A DNA stretch of 64,000 nt from Methylobacter sp. (lineage in GTDB: Bacteria; Pseudomonadota; Gammaproteobacteria; Methylococcales; Methylomonadaceae), in NCBI RefSeq assembly GCF_023227905.1, contig NZ_JALOCF010000008.1:1-64000 (forward strand). The letters run 5' to 3'. Positions 8,405 to 17,789 of the stretch are shown here, piece by piece. The notes beneath the pieces were generated by a model. That model did not search any database. It was given only the letters and a program-made list of their open reading frames with translations, and was not told where the DNA came from. The position numbers were made by a program, and so were the translations under genes. Numbering within the stretch: the stretch's first letter is position 1; the number at the start of each line of letters is the position of its first letter.

Positions 8405-9555
8405 TGTCGCAAGCCCTCTTCTGCTTTCAGTCCAGCCGGTGATTGGTTCGCGAAAAAGGCTGCCGCGGCTTCTGCCTGCTGCTCGGTCAAGCGCTGCGCA
8501 ATGGCGGTCATAATCGCGCCGTGCGGTGTTTTTGCGCGGACGCCTCGTTGCAAAACCTGCAATTGCTGCCTGATATATTGCTCGGATTGTCCGGCAAGAC
8601 GAGGATAATCCGAACGTTTATTAGCTCCGTGGCATGACAGGCAAGCCGGAATCTTGCGCGACAGGTCGCCATGTTCCACCAGCTGCCGACCCAGCTCGAA
8701 CCCTGTCAAGGGCGGACTCTGGGCGGTTTTAGCAGCAGGAACCGTTAACGATGCGTAATAGTTCGCCAAGCTATTAATATGTTCATCATCGAGTTCGACA
8801 GCAATAGGCTCCATAAAGCCGCTTTGTCGCAGATCGCTATGATATTCGTGTAATGCCCGTTTCAAATAAGCATTATCCTGACCGCCAAGGCGAGGCACGT
8901 AAGGGCTTGTCGGCGGCGAATCACCGGTGTCATGGCAACGATCACATGCGTTGGGATTAATCCTGGGCCTGCCCTCACTTGCTAACCGGCTAGCGGGATA
9001 GTTTTTAACTTTAATTTTATCGCTGACGTTACCGTTTGCATATTTCAGGTAATCCTCTTTCTTCATCGACGGCAACACCTCCAGAAACGCAACTACCGCC
9101 CAAACTTCGTCATCGCGATCATGCCCGCTCCAAGACGGCATGCCGGTGAATTGGATGCCATTGCGCACCATCCAGAACAGTTGTTCACGTGTCCACATTG
9201 GCGCATGAATCGTCAGATCAGGAGGCGGCGGCAGCATTTGGTCATAGACCGGATTGAGCAATTGTCCTGGCATTCTGTGGCAAGTAGCGCATCCACCTTG
9301 AAAGTGCGCAGCGCCGAGCGGCACCAGCTCGGCAAAATCCAGTTCCGGGACATCAACAGGCTTGCTGTTGACAATAACCGAACGTTCCTTGCCCAGCATT
9401 AAAAGCCACTCAAGCCACGCCGGATGTCCTGCACTGGCTGCGATGTTGAAAATGCCGGAATATGCGATAGCCAGAACCAGCACAATGCCTCCGGCTAAAA
9501 GTGCAGGCGTCCATGGAAGAAGTTTACGTAAAAGCCTTTTTACCGGTTTTGACAT
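8401..9555 (-). CDS. Membrane-anchored tri-heme cytochrome c
   Basis: 384 residues. One N-terminal membrane anchor (about residues 15-37) is followed by a periplasmic part with three CxxCH haem sites: CATCH at 89-93, CDRCH at 204-208 and CLSCH at 305-309. The last two domains resemble the paired cytochrome c4/c553 fold (PRLGGQ, YPRLAGQ repeats). It is coupled by overlap to ctaG upstream and coxB downstream and probably feeds electrons to the fused cytochrome domain of CoxB. The actual donor (a bc1 complex or another source) is not visible here. Confidence 0.9.
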   Translation of the reverse strand: MSKPVKRLLRKLLPWTPALLAGGIVLVLAIAYSGIFNIAASAGHPAWLEWLLMLGKERSVIVNSKPVDVPELDFAELVPLGAAHFQGGCATCHRMPGQLLNPVYDQMLPPPPDLTIHAPMWTREQLFWMVRNGIQFTGMPSWSGHDRDDEVWAVVAFLEVLPSMKKEDYLKYANGNVSDKIKVKNYPASRLASEGRPRINPNACDRCHDTGDSPPTSPYVPRLGGQDNAYLKRALHEYHSDLRQSGFMEPIAVELDDEHINSLANYYASLTVPAAKTAQSPPLTGFELGRQLVEHGDLSRKIPACLSCHGANKRSDYPRLAGQSEQYIRQQLQVLQRGVRAKTPHGAIMTAIAQRLTEQQAEAAAAFFANQSPAGLKAEEGLRQ

Positions 9556-10217
9556 GAACTGCTTTCCGGGCAGGCTGCCGATAGTGCAGCATCACTTTGC
9601 GAATCACACAGCGTCTGGAACCAACGGCAAATCAGCACAACCGCAGCGAGCACATAAGTAAGGGGGCAAACGGTAACCATCAGCAGTCCGGCGAACTGTT
9701 GGTCGGCCAGCTCAATCGTCATAGGCATATTGGCGGCCGACATGCCGTAAAGCACACGCGGTGCAAATACCAATAATATAGCCATCAAGCAAAACAGCTT
9801 GCCGGTCAACAACAGGGCAAAGACTCCACGCCACAAATGTTTGCCGGTCTGATTGAATACAGCCAGCCAAAACCACAAAGCTGACAAAAGCAGCGTTGCC
9901 TGCATGAATAAGGCACCGGCATGGCCGTCCATCGCCAGACCGATGCCAGGCGGAGAATGCCATGCAAACAACAAAGTCGTTTGTATGGCGATTGCCGCGA
10001 ACAGGGTTGAAACACTGGAAGGTTGGGTAGATGAGTGCCGCCTCTTTAGCAGCAAGCTTGCCAAAGCCGGTGCTGCAACAGTCATCAGCGCGATATGTAT
10101 AATCATATGACGCGAAAAGATGCCTGCAATTTCGGCATAGCAAAACGCCAACAAAGCCAATATGGCCAAGGCCGTCAATTCCATAAAGGCGTATGACTTT
10201 AATACATTAGCTTGCAT
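9540..10217 (-). CDS. ctaG: CtaG-like cytochrome c oxidase assembly protein (caa3 type)
   Basis: About 225 residues, polytopic, with the hallmark helix HMIIHIALMTVAAPALAS of the caa3-type CtaG family and later conserved WLAVFNQTG and YGMSAANMP patches. Members are needed for assembly (probably copper or haem handling) of caa3 oxidases. I prefer the ATG at 10217, preceded by AAGAGAA; a GTG at 10244 in the same frame would add nine residues. It overlaps the next gene by 16 bases. This is the bacterial caa3 family, unrelated to the Cox11-like CtaG. Confidence 0.85.
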   Translation of the reverse strand: MQANVLKSYAFMELTALAILALLAFCYAEIAGIFSRHMIIHIALMTVAAPALASLLLKRRHSSTQPSSVSTLFAAIAIQTTLLFAWHSPPGIGLAMDGHAGALFMQATLLLSALWFWLAVFNQTGKHLWRGVFALLLTGKLFCLMAILLVFAPRVLYGMSAANMPMTIELADQQFAGLLMVTVCPLTYVLAAVVLICRWFQTLCDSQSDAALSAACPESSSCQNR

Positions 10218-10342
10218 TTGCGGATTCTCTTGGCAGCACTCCACCAGACAAAGGTTTTTTCAAGTTTTTCGTTTGGCAAAGAGAATGCAAGCGGCAACAC
10301 TGCCAACAACGATAAGGTGAAGATTATTTGAATTAAGGTCAT
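10199..10342 (-). CDS. Possible 47-residue membrane peptide ahead of ctaG
   Basis: A short frame starting MTLIQIIFTLSLLAVLPLAF, then a basic tail (AAKRIRKCK), preceded by GGGGAT at a normal spacing. It has one membrane helix and ends inside the first codons of ctaG in another frame. It could be the first cistron of the oxidase operon or a leader peptide that couples translation to ctaG. No family is recognised. Short frames of this kind arise by chance, hence the low confidence. Confidence 0.4.
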   Translation of the reverse strand: MTLIQIIFTLSLLAVLPLAFSLPNEKLEKTFVWWSAAKRIRKCKLMY

Positions 10343-10855
10343 TAATTTATCCCCGCCATATAAAAACCTGTTTTAGCTGATGCATAAAAGCAACTGATAC
10401 CGTTTCTGTCGGCTCGTAAGCTATTTAATCGTTTTTTCTCCTTAACTAGATATCGATAAGCGGCGGAGACTATTTGAATAATAATTACGCCCGCTTGAAA
10501 GTATTTGCTCTATATAAGGTAGATAAAGAGTATGTCCGGCAGTACGTTGCTGTCTGTACGGTACCGCACTTATCTCAAGCTCATCGGTAGAAAAGCATCA
10601 ACCGGAAACAACACTATCCGTAAATCTGAAAAGTAAAATAGTGGTTTCAGGTAATTGAAATAGACAGTAAAGCCATAGCCATTTACTAAACGATTATGTC
10701 ATCGAAGCCAGGCAAGAAATTCGCTGGAGTCAGTTTAGATGTGCTGTATGCGGATAGAATTTCGCGCGTTTTTACAGCGGCTTATGCAGGGGTTTTATGC
10801 GCACGATGAAACGCTCGATGCGTTTCATCGTATATTGTTGGATATATTGCAAACG
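10343..10855. other. Gap of about 510 bases between oxidase and H-NS-like genes
   Basis: I find no reading frame of gene quality. It must hold the promoter of the oxidase operon at its lower end. At 10803-10831 there is a perfect 12-bp stem (ACGATGAAACGC, 5-base loop, complement), listed separately. The rest shows no structure I can name. Confidence 0.5.
10803..10831. terminator. Perfect 12-bp hairpin downstream of the H-NS-like gene
   Basis: Arms ACGATGAAACGC and GCGTTTCATCGT around the loop TCGAT. It lies 25 bases beyond the stop of the minus-strand H-NS-like gene, the right place for a transcription end. No U-run follows on the minus strand, so it may instead be an RNA-stabilising hairpin or a protein site. 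Confidence 0.45.
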
Positions 10856-11170
10856 CTACACTTCAAACTCGGAGCGATCATGCCCCGCGCTCAGTAATTC
10901 TTGCATCCACTTGGGTGCCACTCCGCGACCCGTCCAGGTTTTGTTAAGATCATCAGGATGACGATATTTAATAGCAACCTTTGAGCCTTTGCGAGTAGAC
11001 GCCTTCTCAGGTTCATGTATTTCTACAGATACATCAATGGATGCCGCCAATTCTTTAATCTGAGCTATAACTTCTTTGCGTTTATTAGCCTGTTTATTTT
11101 TTAATGCTTTTTCTGCATTTTCAATAACGGCTTGCAGTTCATGTTCAGAAAGATTTTGATATTCGGTCAT
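10856..11170 (-). CDS. H-NS family nucleoid protein
   Basis: 104 residues. The N-terminal coiled-coil oligomerisation part (about 1-50, LSEHELQAVIENAEKALKNK) leads to the C-terminal H-NS DNA-binding module YRHPDDLNKTWTGRGVAPKW, with the TWTGRG core that inserts into AT-rich minor grooves. Members silence AT-rich and horizontally acquired DNA. The region upstream (11171-11253) is very AT-rich, consistent with self-regulation. It resembles the short H-NS-like proteins common in proteobacteria rather than enterobacterial H-NS itself. Confidence 0.9.
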   Translation of the reverse strand: MTEYQNLSEHELQAVIENAEKALKNKQANKRKEVIAQIKELAASIDVSVEIHEPEKASTRKGSKVAIKYRHPDDLNKTWTGRGVAPKWMQELLSAGHDRSEFEV

Positions 11171-11253
11171 TTTGAGTCCTTAAAATAAGAAAAAGCTATA
11201 TTAACTATACCATTATCCTAATTATAAATATATTAGATATATAACGTACAGCA

Positions 11254-12015
11254 TTAATCAACCTTAAAAGACTTTTCATTTAATACTTGTCCATGCTCAT
11301 CAACTAACCTTACAGTCCAATTACCTTTTGCAGAGTCGGCCAGTAACTTGCGGCTTGATGTCCGCCAAGCGTCACCCGATATAATCAACTCCCGTTTGGA
11401 ATCAAGCACACCATTTTTCAACCATTCATGGTAAACCTTATTGCCATTCATTGATTTTAATTCAGTGAAATAATAAACCCATGTCGGATTTTTTTTACCA
11501 ACATTCACAGCTTTCGCTATTTCGCCTGTAGGTTCTTTGTTGTTAATACCGTAGGTCAGCACTGCCCTTGTCACATTATGATTAAGCTTTGAATACCCAA
11601 GGTCTTTAATAACTTTTTTAGAAGATCGTTTTTTTACCTCCTGTTTAACCGCAGTATTGGAAATTGGCTTATTTTTCTTAGAGGATTCGTTTTCCGGCTT
11701 AATTTTGGCGTTAGTTTTAGCAACTATTGGTTGGGATATTTCCTGGTTTTTTATTTCAGGCTCTTTAACTTCAACCGGCGGCGTTTCCTTTTCTTGGATA
11801 GTATTAATTGCAAGCTCTGCATTATCAGGATCGTTTTCTTGCGGATATTTATTAATAACATAAAACAGCATCGCTAGAATAAAAACCAGCACGCCGGCGG
11901 CAAGTAATATTCTTTTAATATTCCACTCGGTTACCATTTTGGGCGTAAAGTTTTCTACTTCTTTTCCGGGTACCGGATATTTAACTTTAATTACAATGTT
12001 TCTTTTGTCTGTCAT
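11254..12015 (-). CDS. DUF2914 membrane-anchored protein
   Basis: 253 residues: a cytoplasmic N-terminus, one membrane helix (about 33-50, ILLAAGVLVFILAMLF), a Lys/Glu-rich linker (about 65-135), then a C-terminal DUF2914 domain (about 140-253; WVYYFTELKSMNGNKVYHEW, WRTSSRKLL, GNWTVRLVDEHG). The domain has a beta-sandwich look and would be periplasmic; its function is unknown. It is transcribed away from sucA, sharing a 157-base upstream gap, and lies 83 bases ahead of the H-NS-like gene. Confidence 0.8.
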   Translation of the reverse strand: MTDKRNIVIKVKYPVPGKEVENFTPKMVTEWNIKRILLAAGVLVFILAMLFYVINKYPQENDPDNAELAINTIQEKETPPVEVKEPEIKNQEISQPIVAKTNAKIKPENESSKKNKPISNTAVKQEVKKRSSKKVIKDLGYSKLNHNVTRAVLTYGINNKEPTGEIAKAVNVGKKNPTWVYYFTELKSMNGNKVYHEWLKNGVLDSKRELIISGDAWRTSSRKLLADSAKGNWTVRLVDEHGQVLNEKSFKVD

Positions 12016-12172
12016 AAAATCATATGGACCGTGCTTTGGGTGAAAACTATGGGTTGTCTTTCTAGGTTCAATATCGCATATTTTAGTCAGCGAATGCGTT
12101 AAATCTTGGTACTATGCTACTTAAGAGTTCAGATAAAGACAAAATCCTTACAGAATAAATTGGACATTCACG

Positions 12173-14998
12173 ATGAGTAAGCTGCTTAAACTTTTTCAAG
12201 ATTCTTCTTCTCTCTATGGTAGCAACGCCGGTTTTGTTGAGGACTTGTATGAACGGTTCCTGGAAGACCCTGACTCAGTCGAGCCCAGCTGGCAGAATAA
12301 ATTCAGCGAAATTCACGATGGCGCGGATTTTGAGACACCTCATAGCCCTGTCGTAGATCGTTTTGCGCAGCTCGCGCTTAAATCCCAAGGCCGATTGGCG
12401 AAGTTGCAAGGCTTTACCGAAGAAAGCGTAAAAAAGCAGTCGGCTGTTGCCCGGCTTATTAACCACTACCGGGTTCGCGGCCACCAGATTGCCGCCAACA
12501 ATCCCTTGGGCAAAAGCACGCCCCCTCCTCCGGATATGGACCCCGCTTATTACGGTCTTTCCGAACCTGACATGGACACCCTGTTCGACACCGGCGCGCT
12601 TTATGGCACTGAGCGGCTGCCTCTACGCGATATTATCGCCAATTTGCAGGAAATTTACTGCGGCAGTATCGGCTCTGAATACATGCATATAGTCGATACC
12701 CAAATCAGGCGCTGGATAATTAACCGCTTGGAAAGCTCAAAACACAACTTGGAGCTGGAGCCTGAAAAAAAACAGGAGTTGCTAAAGTTACTGACTGCCG
12801 CTGAAGGCATAGAAAACTATTTGCACAATCGCTTCGTCGGCCAAAAACGTTTTTCCCTGGAAGGCGGCGAATCGCTGATTCCGATTCTGGACGAATTAAT
12901 TCAAGGACTCGGTACAAAAGGTGTTCAAGAGATTGTGATCGGCATGGCCCATCGAGGCCGGTTAAATGTACTGGTCAACATTCTCGGCAAGAGTCCTGCC
13001 AGCCTGTTTAATGAATTTGCCGGCACTTCGCCGCTTTCTCCGGGTGTCAGTACCGGCGATGTAAAATATCACATGGGTTTTTCATCCGACATCGGTACAC
13101 CCGGCGGCCCTGTACATATCACGCTGGCATTCAACCCTTCACATTTGGAAATCATCAATCCGGTTGTCGAGGGTTCGGTCAAGGCCCGTCAGGACAGGGC
13201 AGGAAAAAACGGCAAAAACACAGTCATCCCGATTCTAATTCATGGCGATGCGGCTTTTTCCGGGCAAGGCATTGTCATGGAAACCTTGAATATGTCGCAA
13301 ACCCGCGCTTTTACTACCGGCGGCACCGTGCATATTGTGATCAACAACCAAATCGGTTTTACCACCAGCAATCCCAAAGACGCGCGTTCAACACTCTATT
13401 GCACCGATGTGGCCAGCATGATCCAGGCGCCGGTTTTTCATGTTAATGGCGACGATCCCGAAGCCGTTATCTTTGTCACCAAACTGGCGATCGATTACCG
13501 GATGACCTTTAACAAGGATGTGGTCATCGACCTTATTTGCTATCGCAGGCTGGGGCATAATGAAGCTGACGAACCTTCAGCGACCCAGCCCTTGATGTAC
13601 AAAAAAATCCGCAAACTGAAGACTACTCGGAAAATTTATGCCGAGCAGCTTATTAAAGCCGGGCTGGTCACTGATAAACAGGCTTCCGAGCTGGAACAAA
13701 ATTATCAAAAATTATTGGAAGCCGGCGAAGTTGTTTCCCGGCCTATCCTGGCCGACGGCCCTTACCAGTACACTAATCAATGGAATAAATTTCTGGGCAC
13801 AAACTGGAAATCGCCCTGCAACACCTCGGTTTCCATAGATCGCCTGCGCTATTGCAACGACAGGATGCAGCGCTTGCCAACCGGTTTTGAAATGCACTCA
13901 AGAGTCGCCAAGGTCATGGACAACCGCCGTAAAATGGCGGCCGGAGCCATGCCGCTGGACTGGGGTTTTGCCGAAAACATGGCTTACGCCACGCTGTTGA
14001 TGGAAAAATATAATATTCGCTTGACCGGGCAGGATGTCGGGCGCGGCACCTTTGTGCATCGTCATGCCGTTTTGCATAACCAACTGCATAATAAAACCTA
14101 TACGCCGCTTAAACATTTGGACAAAGACCAGGGCATCGCGCAGATATTCGACTCGCTGCTTTCCGAAGCGGGCGTGTTGGGTTTCGAATACGGTTACAGC
14201 ACGACAATGCCGAATACCCTGGTCATCTGGGAAGCGCAATTCGGCGATTTTGCCAATGGCGCGCAAGTGGTTATCGACCAATTCATCAGTTCCGGCGAAA
14301 CTAAATGGGGACGCATGTGCAACCTGGTGATGCTTCTGCCGCACGGTTTTGAAGGCCAGGGGCCGGAACACTCCTCCGCCCGTCTGGAACGTTATCTGCA
14401 ACTGTGTGCCGAACATAATATGCAGGTTTGCAGCCCGACGACGCCTGCGCAAATATTTCATCTGCTGCGCCGCCAGATGCTGCGCCCGTATCGAAAACCG
14501 TTGATCATCATGAGCCCCAAGAGCTTGCTGCGTCATAAACTGGCGGTTTCGACACTGGAAGACTTGACTGACGGCCAATTCCTGCCGGTCATTGGCGAGC
14601 AGGACGATATCAATCCCAAGAAAGTGACGCGTCTTGTCATGTGTGCGGGCAAAGTCTATTACGACCTGTTGGAAGCCCGGCGTCAGGACGACCTCAAACA
14701 TGTCGCCATTGCCCGCATCGAGCAACTCTATCCTTTTCCCGAAGAATTATTTAAGGCGGAAGTCGGAAAATACCCGCAGCTCAAAGAATTTATCTGGTGT
14801 CAGGAAGAGCCCCAAAATCAAGGCGCCTGGTATCAATCAAGGCATCACTTTAACGATAATCTCGGCTCCAGAATCAGCATGACTTATGCCGGACGAGAAG
14901 CATCGGCCGCGCCGGCTGTCGGTAATTTCCGAGTCCATATAGAACAACAAAAAGCAGTCGTTCACTCGGCACTTTACGGCAAACTTTCAGGAAAATAA
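12173..14998 (+). CDS. sucA: 2-oxoglutarate dehydrogenase E1
   Basis: 941 residues, full length. The thiamin-diphosphate enzyme decarboxylates 2-oxoglutarate and passes the succinyl group to E2. Visible family marks: the N-terminal YEAWLEDP-like region (LYERFLEDPDSVEPSW), IGMAHRGRLNVLVNILGK, AFNPSHLEIINPVVEGS, HGDAAFSGQGIVMETL, INNQIGFTT, CYRRLGHNEADEP, and the C-terminal GFEGQGPEHSSARLERYLQL. No damage is seen. sucB follows after 1 base. The ribosome site is weak (GGACATTCACG before ATG). Confidence 0.97.
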   Translation: MSKLLKLFQDSSSLYGSNAGFVEDLYERFLEDPDSVEPSWQNKFSEIHDGADFETPHSPVVDRFAQLALKSQGRLAKLQGFTEESVKKQSAVARLINHYRVRGHQIAANNPLGKSTPPPPDMDPAYYGLSEPDMDTLFDTGALYGTERLPLRDIIANLQEIYCGSIGSEYMHIVDTQIRRWIINRLESSKHNLELEPEKKQELLKLLTAAEGIENYLHNRFVGQKRFSLEGGESLIPILDELIQGLGTKGVQEIVIGMAHRGRLNVLVNILGKSPASLFNEFAGTSPLSPGVSTGDVKYHMGFSSDIGTPGGPVHITLAFNPSHLEIINPVVEGSVKARQDRAGKNGKNTVIPILIHGDAAFSGQGIVMETLNMSQTRAFTTGGTVHIVINNQIGFTTSNPKDARSTLYCTDVASMIQAPVFHVNGDDPEAVIFVTKLAIDYRMTFNKDVVIDLICYRRLGHNEADEPSATQPLMYKKIRKLKTTRKIYAEQLIKAGLVTDKQASELEQNYQKLLEAGEVVSRPILADGPYQYTNQWNKFLGTNWKSPCNTSVSIDRLRYCNDRMQRLPTGFEMHSRVAKVMDNRRKMAAGAMPLDWGFAENMAYATLLMEKYNIRLTGQDVGRGTFVHRHAVLHNQLHNKTYTPLKHLDKDQGIAQIFDSLLSEAGVLGFEYGYSTTMPNTLVIWEAQFGDFANGAQVVIDQFISSGETKWGRMCNLVMLLPHGFEGQGPEHSSARLERYLQLCAEHNMQVCSPTTPAQIFHLLRRQMLRPYRKPLIIMSPKSLLRHKLAVSTLEDLTDGQFLPVIGEQDDINPKKVTRLVMCAGKVYYDLLEARRQDDLKHVAIARIEQLYPFPEELFKAEVGKYPQLKEFIWCQEEPQNQGAWYQSRHHFNDNLGSRISMTYAGREASAAPAVGNFRVHIEQQKAVVHSALYGKLSGK

Positions 14999-14999
14999 C

Positions 15000-16259
15000 A
15001 TGAGTATTGAAGTCCTAGTTCCCAATCTACCCGAATCCGTTTCCGATGCAACACTGATCACTTGGCATAAACAGCCCGGCGATACCGTTATCAAGAATGA
15101 AAACCTCGTCGACCTTGAAACGGACAAAGTGGTGCTTGAAGTTCCTGCCCCGGAATCCGGCGTCCTTAGTAAAATACTTAAGGAAGACGGTGCCGTTGTA
15201 GTCGGCGGCGAGATACTGGCTTTGCTGGAGCCTCAAGCCGTAGCAGAAGGCCAAAAAACAACGGAGACCAGCCCCGAACCTGATGAAGAGGAAGAAGCGA
15301 ACATTCCGCTAAGCCCTTCGGTGCGCCGGTTAATTGCTGAAAATGCGCTGGACCCTTCCATTATTAAAGGCACTGGAAAAGATGGTCGTCTGACAAAAAC
15401 CGATGTCATGGATTATTTGCACAAAAAAACCTTGCAGGAAGCTCAGCTGATAGTCCCGTCCGACAAAGCCCAGCAGGAAGCGCCCAAAGAAACCGAAAAA
15501 CCCGCCCCATCTCCCGCTGTATCAAAAGACGAGGCTGAAAGTCGTGGAATTTCAAACCTGCGACCGGAACAGCGTGTTCCGATGACCCGGCTCAGGGCCA
15601 AAGTTGCCGAGCGCCTGCTGCAAGCCCAGCAAAATGCAGCGATGCTGACCACGTTCAATGAAGTCAACATGCAGAACGTGATCGATCTTCGCAACCAGTA
15701 CAAGGAGCGCTTTGAGAAAAAGCACCACGTCAAACTGGGCTTTATGTCGTTTTTCGTCAAGGCGTCCATCGAGGCTTTAAAACGCTTCCCGGCCATCAAC
15801 GCCTCCATTGACGACAACGATATTATCTATCACGGCTACTATGACATCGGCATAGCGGTCAGTACCGAACGCGGCCTGATCGTGCCGGTACTGCGCGATG
15901 CGGATCAACTCGATTTTGCCGGCATCGAACAAAGCATCGTCGATTTCGGCGCAAAGACCCGATCCGGCACCTTAACTTACGATGACTTGAAAGGCGGCAC
16001 TTTCACCATTACCAACGGCGGCATTTTCGGCTCCATGCTGTCCACACCGATACTCAATCCGCCGCAATGCGCCATCTTGGGCATGCATGCCATCAAGGAG
16101 CGACCGGTGGTTGAAAACGGCCAGATCGTTATCAGGCCGATCATGTATCTGGCTTTATCGTACGATCATCGACTGGTTGACGGCCGCGAAGCCGTGCAGT
16201 TTTTAGTCACCATCAAAGAATGCCTGGAATCGCCCGCTCACCTGTTGCTTAACATATAA
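15000..16259 (+). CDS. sucB: 2-oxoglutarate dehydrogenase E2 (dihydrolipoyl succinyltransferase)
   Basis: 419 residues. One lipoyl domain (residues 1-75) with the lipoylated Lys in LETDKVVLE, a peripheral subunit-binding domain (about 100-140, LSPSVRRLIAENALDPSIIKG), a Pro/Ala/Glu linker and a catalytic domain ending with the active-site motif YDHRLVDGREAVQFL. All key residues are intact. It lies between sucA and the E3-like gene (4-base gap), and makes the core of the 2-oxoglutarate dehydrogenase complex. Confidence 0.97.
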   Translation: MSIEVLVPNLPESVSDATLITWHKQPGDTVIKNENLVDLETDKVVLEVPAPESGVLSKILKEDGAVVVGGEILALLEPQAVAEGQKTTETSPEPDEEEEANIPLSPSVRRLIAENALDPSIIKGTGKDGRLTKTDVMDYLHKKTLQEAQLIVPSDKAQQEAPKETEKPAPSPAVSKDEAESRGISNLRPEQRVPMTRLRAKVAERLLQAQQNAAMLTTFNEVNMQNVIDLRNQYKERFEKKHHVKLGFMSFFVKASIEALKRFPAINASIDDNDIIYHGYYDIGIAVSTERGLIVPVLRDADQLDFAGIEQSIVDFGAKTRSGTLTYDDLKGGTFTITNGGIFGSMLSTPILNPPQCAILGMHAIKERPVVENGQIVIRPIMYLALSYDHRLVDGREAVQFLVTIKECLESPAHLLLNI

Positions 16260-16263
16260 GACG

Positions 16264-17727
16264 ATGGCAAAAAAATCAGCAATTGTTCCCAGCCCGCCCC
16301 CGGCATCCATGCTGTCGTTTGACGTAATTGTCATCGGCGCAGGACCAGCGGGCTATTCCAGCGCCATCCGGTGCGCCCAGTTAGGCTTAAAAACCGCTTG
16401 TATCGATAACTGGCATGACAAAAAAGGCCGGAGCAGTCTGGGCGGCACTTATCTCAACGCCGGATGCGTCGCGTCTATCGCTCTGCTGGAATCGGCAAAG
16501 ATTTATCAGTCGATTTCTGAAAACCTGAAAGAACACGGCATTCAAGTCGAAACCGTTTCCGTGGATATTGCTCAGATGATGCAGCGGAAAAACAATATTA
16601 TTGGCGCACTCAGCCAACAAATCGCTGATGCGTTTGCTCATCATAAAGTTACCTGCATTCAGGCAGAGGCCAAACTGCTCAATGAGCGACTGGTGGAAAT
16701 CACGCCGGCCGACCATTCGTCTGTATCGGTCATCGAAGCCAAGCATATTATCCTGGCCACAGGCTCCTCCCCTATCGATCTGTCCTGCGCACCGATAGAT
16801 AACGAGTTTATTATTGATACCAGTAAGGCTTTGAATCTCGATGCAGTCCCCAAGAGACTGGCTATTATCGGGGCGGGCATTATAGGTCTCGAACTGGCAG
16901 GCATTTGGAACAGACTCGGCGCTGAAACCATTCTGCTGGAAGCGCAGGAATCATTCTTAAGCCTGGCCGACCAGCAAATTTCGCGGGAAGCCTACCGGAT
17001 TTACAGCAAGCAAGGGCTGGAGCTGCGCTTGGGCGCACGGGTTATTTCAGCCAAAAAAAGCGGCAAGAAAGTCACTGTAGAATACCAGGATAGTGAAGGC
17101 ACTCATGCCCTGCGTGTCGATAAACTGATTGTCTCATCCGGTCGAAAACCCAATACCGAAAATCTGGCTGCTGCGGAAGCCGATTTATTGCTCGATGAAA
17201 ACGGCTATGTTCACGTCGATGAAAACTGCCGCACCACCCTGCCCGGCGTTTACGCAATAGGCGACCTAACCTTGCTCGGGCCCATGATTGCCCATAAAGG
17301 CGTAGAAGAAGGCCTGTTTGTCGCCGAACAAATTGCCGGTCGTCATAACCCTGTCAATTACGATCTTTTGCCCAGCGTGGTTTTTACCGATCCGGAAATT
17401 GCCTGGGTAGGCCAAACCGAACAAGCGTTAAGAGGGATGGGCGAATCCATTAAGGTGGGTACATTTCCGTTAGAGTCCACTGCTCGCGCCCAAGCTTCAG
17501 GCCAAACAGATGGCATGGTAAAAATTATCGCGCATGCACAAACCGATGCCCTGCTCGGCATTCATATTATTGGCGCACAAGCTTCCGAAATGATTGCTGA
17601 AGCCGTGTTGGCGATGGAATTTTCCGCCAGTAGCGAAGACCTGGCCAGAATCATCCATGCGCATCCCACTTTCGCCAAAGCCCTGCATGGCGCGGCGCTT
17701 GATCTTAAAAACAAAAGCAAATACTAG
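16264..17727 (+). CDS. Degenerate E3 (dihydrolipoamide dehydrogenase) homologue
   Basis: 487 residues of the pyridine nucleotide-disulfide reductase family: FAD-binding GAGPAG (residues 25-30), NAD-binding GAGIIGLELAGIW near 203, FAD-phosphate site YAIGDL and a C-terminal dimer domain. The catalytic parts are changed. The redox disulfide box, normally CxNxGCIPSKALL, reads YLNAGCVASIALL, so the first Cys is Tyr63 while Cys68 stays. The active-site dyad HPTxxE reads HPTFAK, with Lys472 in place of Glu. The frame is intact and the gene is tightly joined to sucAB. It probably cannot oxidise dihydrolipoamide; a structural or regulatory role, or reliance on another lpd gene, is inference. Confidence 0.9.
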   Translation: MAKKSAIVPSPPPASMLSFDVIVIGAGPAGYSSAIRCAQLGLKTACIDNWHDKKGRSSLGGTYLNAGCVASIALLESAKIYQSISENLKEHGIQVETVSVDIAQMMQRKNNIIGALSQQIADAFAHHKVTCIQAEAKLLNERLVEITPADHSSVSVIEAKHIILATGSSPIDLSCAPIDNEFIIDTSKALNLDAVPKRLAIIGAGIIGLELAGIWNRLGAETILLEAQESFLSLADQQISREAYRIYSKQGLELRLGARVISAKKSGKKVTVEYQDSEGTHALRVDKLIVSSGRKPNTENLAAAEADLLLDENGYVHVDENCRTTLPGVYAIGDLTLLGPMIAHKGVEEGLFVAEQIAGRHNPVNYDLLPSVVFTDPEIAWVGQTEQALRGMGESIKVGTFPLESTARAQASGQTDGMVKIIAHAQTDALLGIHIIGAQASEMIAEAVLAMEFSASSEDLARIIHAHPTFAKALHGAALDLKNKSKY

Positions 17728-17789
17728 GAGCCTGTCGGATTTAACAGTGTAAAACACTGAATTAAAAACAAAAATGACCACCCAATTCC

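Noticed and set aside
13898..14725. 275-codon antisense frame inside sucA
   Set aside because: It lies fully opposite a highly conserved enzyme gene and its sequence is the mirror of sucA codon usage.
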